Part shown: in pieces, positions 5,166 to 5,220 of the stretch
Position numbering within the stretch: the first letter of the stretch is position 1
Layout of the letters: each line of letters opens with the position of its first letter
Origin: an uncultured Oscillibacter sp.
GTDB taxonomy: Bacteria > Bacillota > Clostridia > Oscillospirales > Oscillospiraceae
Reading direction: 5' to 3'
Assembly (NCBI GenBank): GCA_946494635.1
Contig: CAMMCS010000141.1
Coordinates: forward strand, 1-5,220
DNA length: 5,220 bases
The notes under the pieces: model-generated
The model's input: only the letters and a program-made list of their open reading frames with translations
Told to the model about the DNA's origin: nothing
Databases searched by the model: none
Translations under genes and position numbers: made by a program

Positions 5166-5220
5166 CCATGCCGGGCCTGCCGAAGGCCCCGGCGGCGGAG
5201 AAGATCGACGTGGACGAAAA
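5166..5220 (+). repeat. Direct repeat copy 2 (copy of the fhs 3' end, cut by the window edge)
   Basis: This is identical over all 55 bases to 4956-5010. It opens with an ATG at 5168 that reads in the fhs frame as MPGLPKAPAAEKIDVDE before the window stops. GGGGAGG lies 3 nt upstream of that ATG, probably by chance. The copy can be a tandem duplication with a 210-bp period, or a false join at an assembly end; ending exactly on the last base is a warning sign for the latter. It should not be annotated as a separate gene. Confidence 0.9.

Noticed and set aside
4729..5169. Minus-strand open frame of 146 codons at the right end
   Set aside because: It overlaps fhs antisense and extends through the hairpin cluster; composition and context give no support for a gene.

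Overview
The window looks like chromosomal DNA of a GC-rich, spore-forming member of the Bacillota. It carries spoIIID, a surface protein with S-layer homology (SLH) repeats and a clostridial-type formate-tetrahydrofolate ligase, and it has strong AGGAGG-type ribosome binding sites. The combination of high GC, sporulation and these protein sequences best fits a gut Oscillospiraceae-like lineage (Flavonifractor, Oscillibacter and relatives). That placement is an inference from gene content and composition, not a database match.

From the left edge to about 3090, everything is on the minus strand and reads right to left. spoIIID (2853-3089) is followed by a small unrecognised 86-aa protein with a leucine-heptad C-terminal helix (2547-2807). 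A strong hairpin (2512-2540) closes this pair. A new promoter (2454-2482) then drives a LytR-CpsA-Psr (LCP) membrane protein (1389-2381). After 46 bp without a terminator comes a secreted SLH plus transglutaminase-like protein (1-1342) that runs off the left edge. The LCP/SLH pair makes sense as an envelope unit: LCP enzymes attach polymers to peptidoglycan, and SLH proteins bind such polymers.

The 278-bp divergent region 3090-3367 holds a sigma-E-like promoter candidate for spoIIID and a good housekeeping promoter for fhs. fhs (3368-5035, plus strand) is complete and intact, and supplies 10-formyl-THF for one-carbon metabolism.

The right end (5036-5220) has no gene. It holds four consecutive hairpins and then a perfect 55-bp copy of the fhs 3' end that stops exactly at the window edge. 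This is either a real tandem duplication (210-bp period) or an assembly-end artefact. I found no tRNA, rRNA, CRISPR array, insertion sequence or recognised riboswitch. Most of the window is ordinary chromosome. The parts worth a second look are the right-end repeat, the hairpin cluster, the coiled-coil small protein next to spoIIID, and the cysteine-rich SLH-transglutaminase protein.
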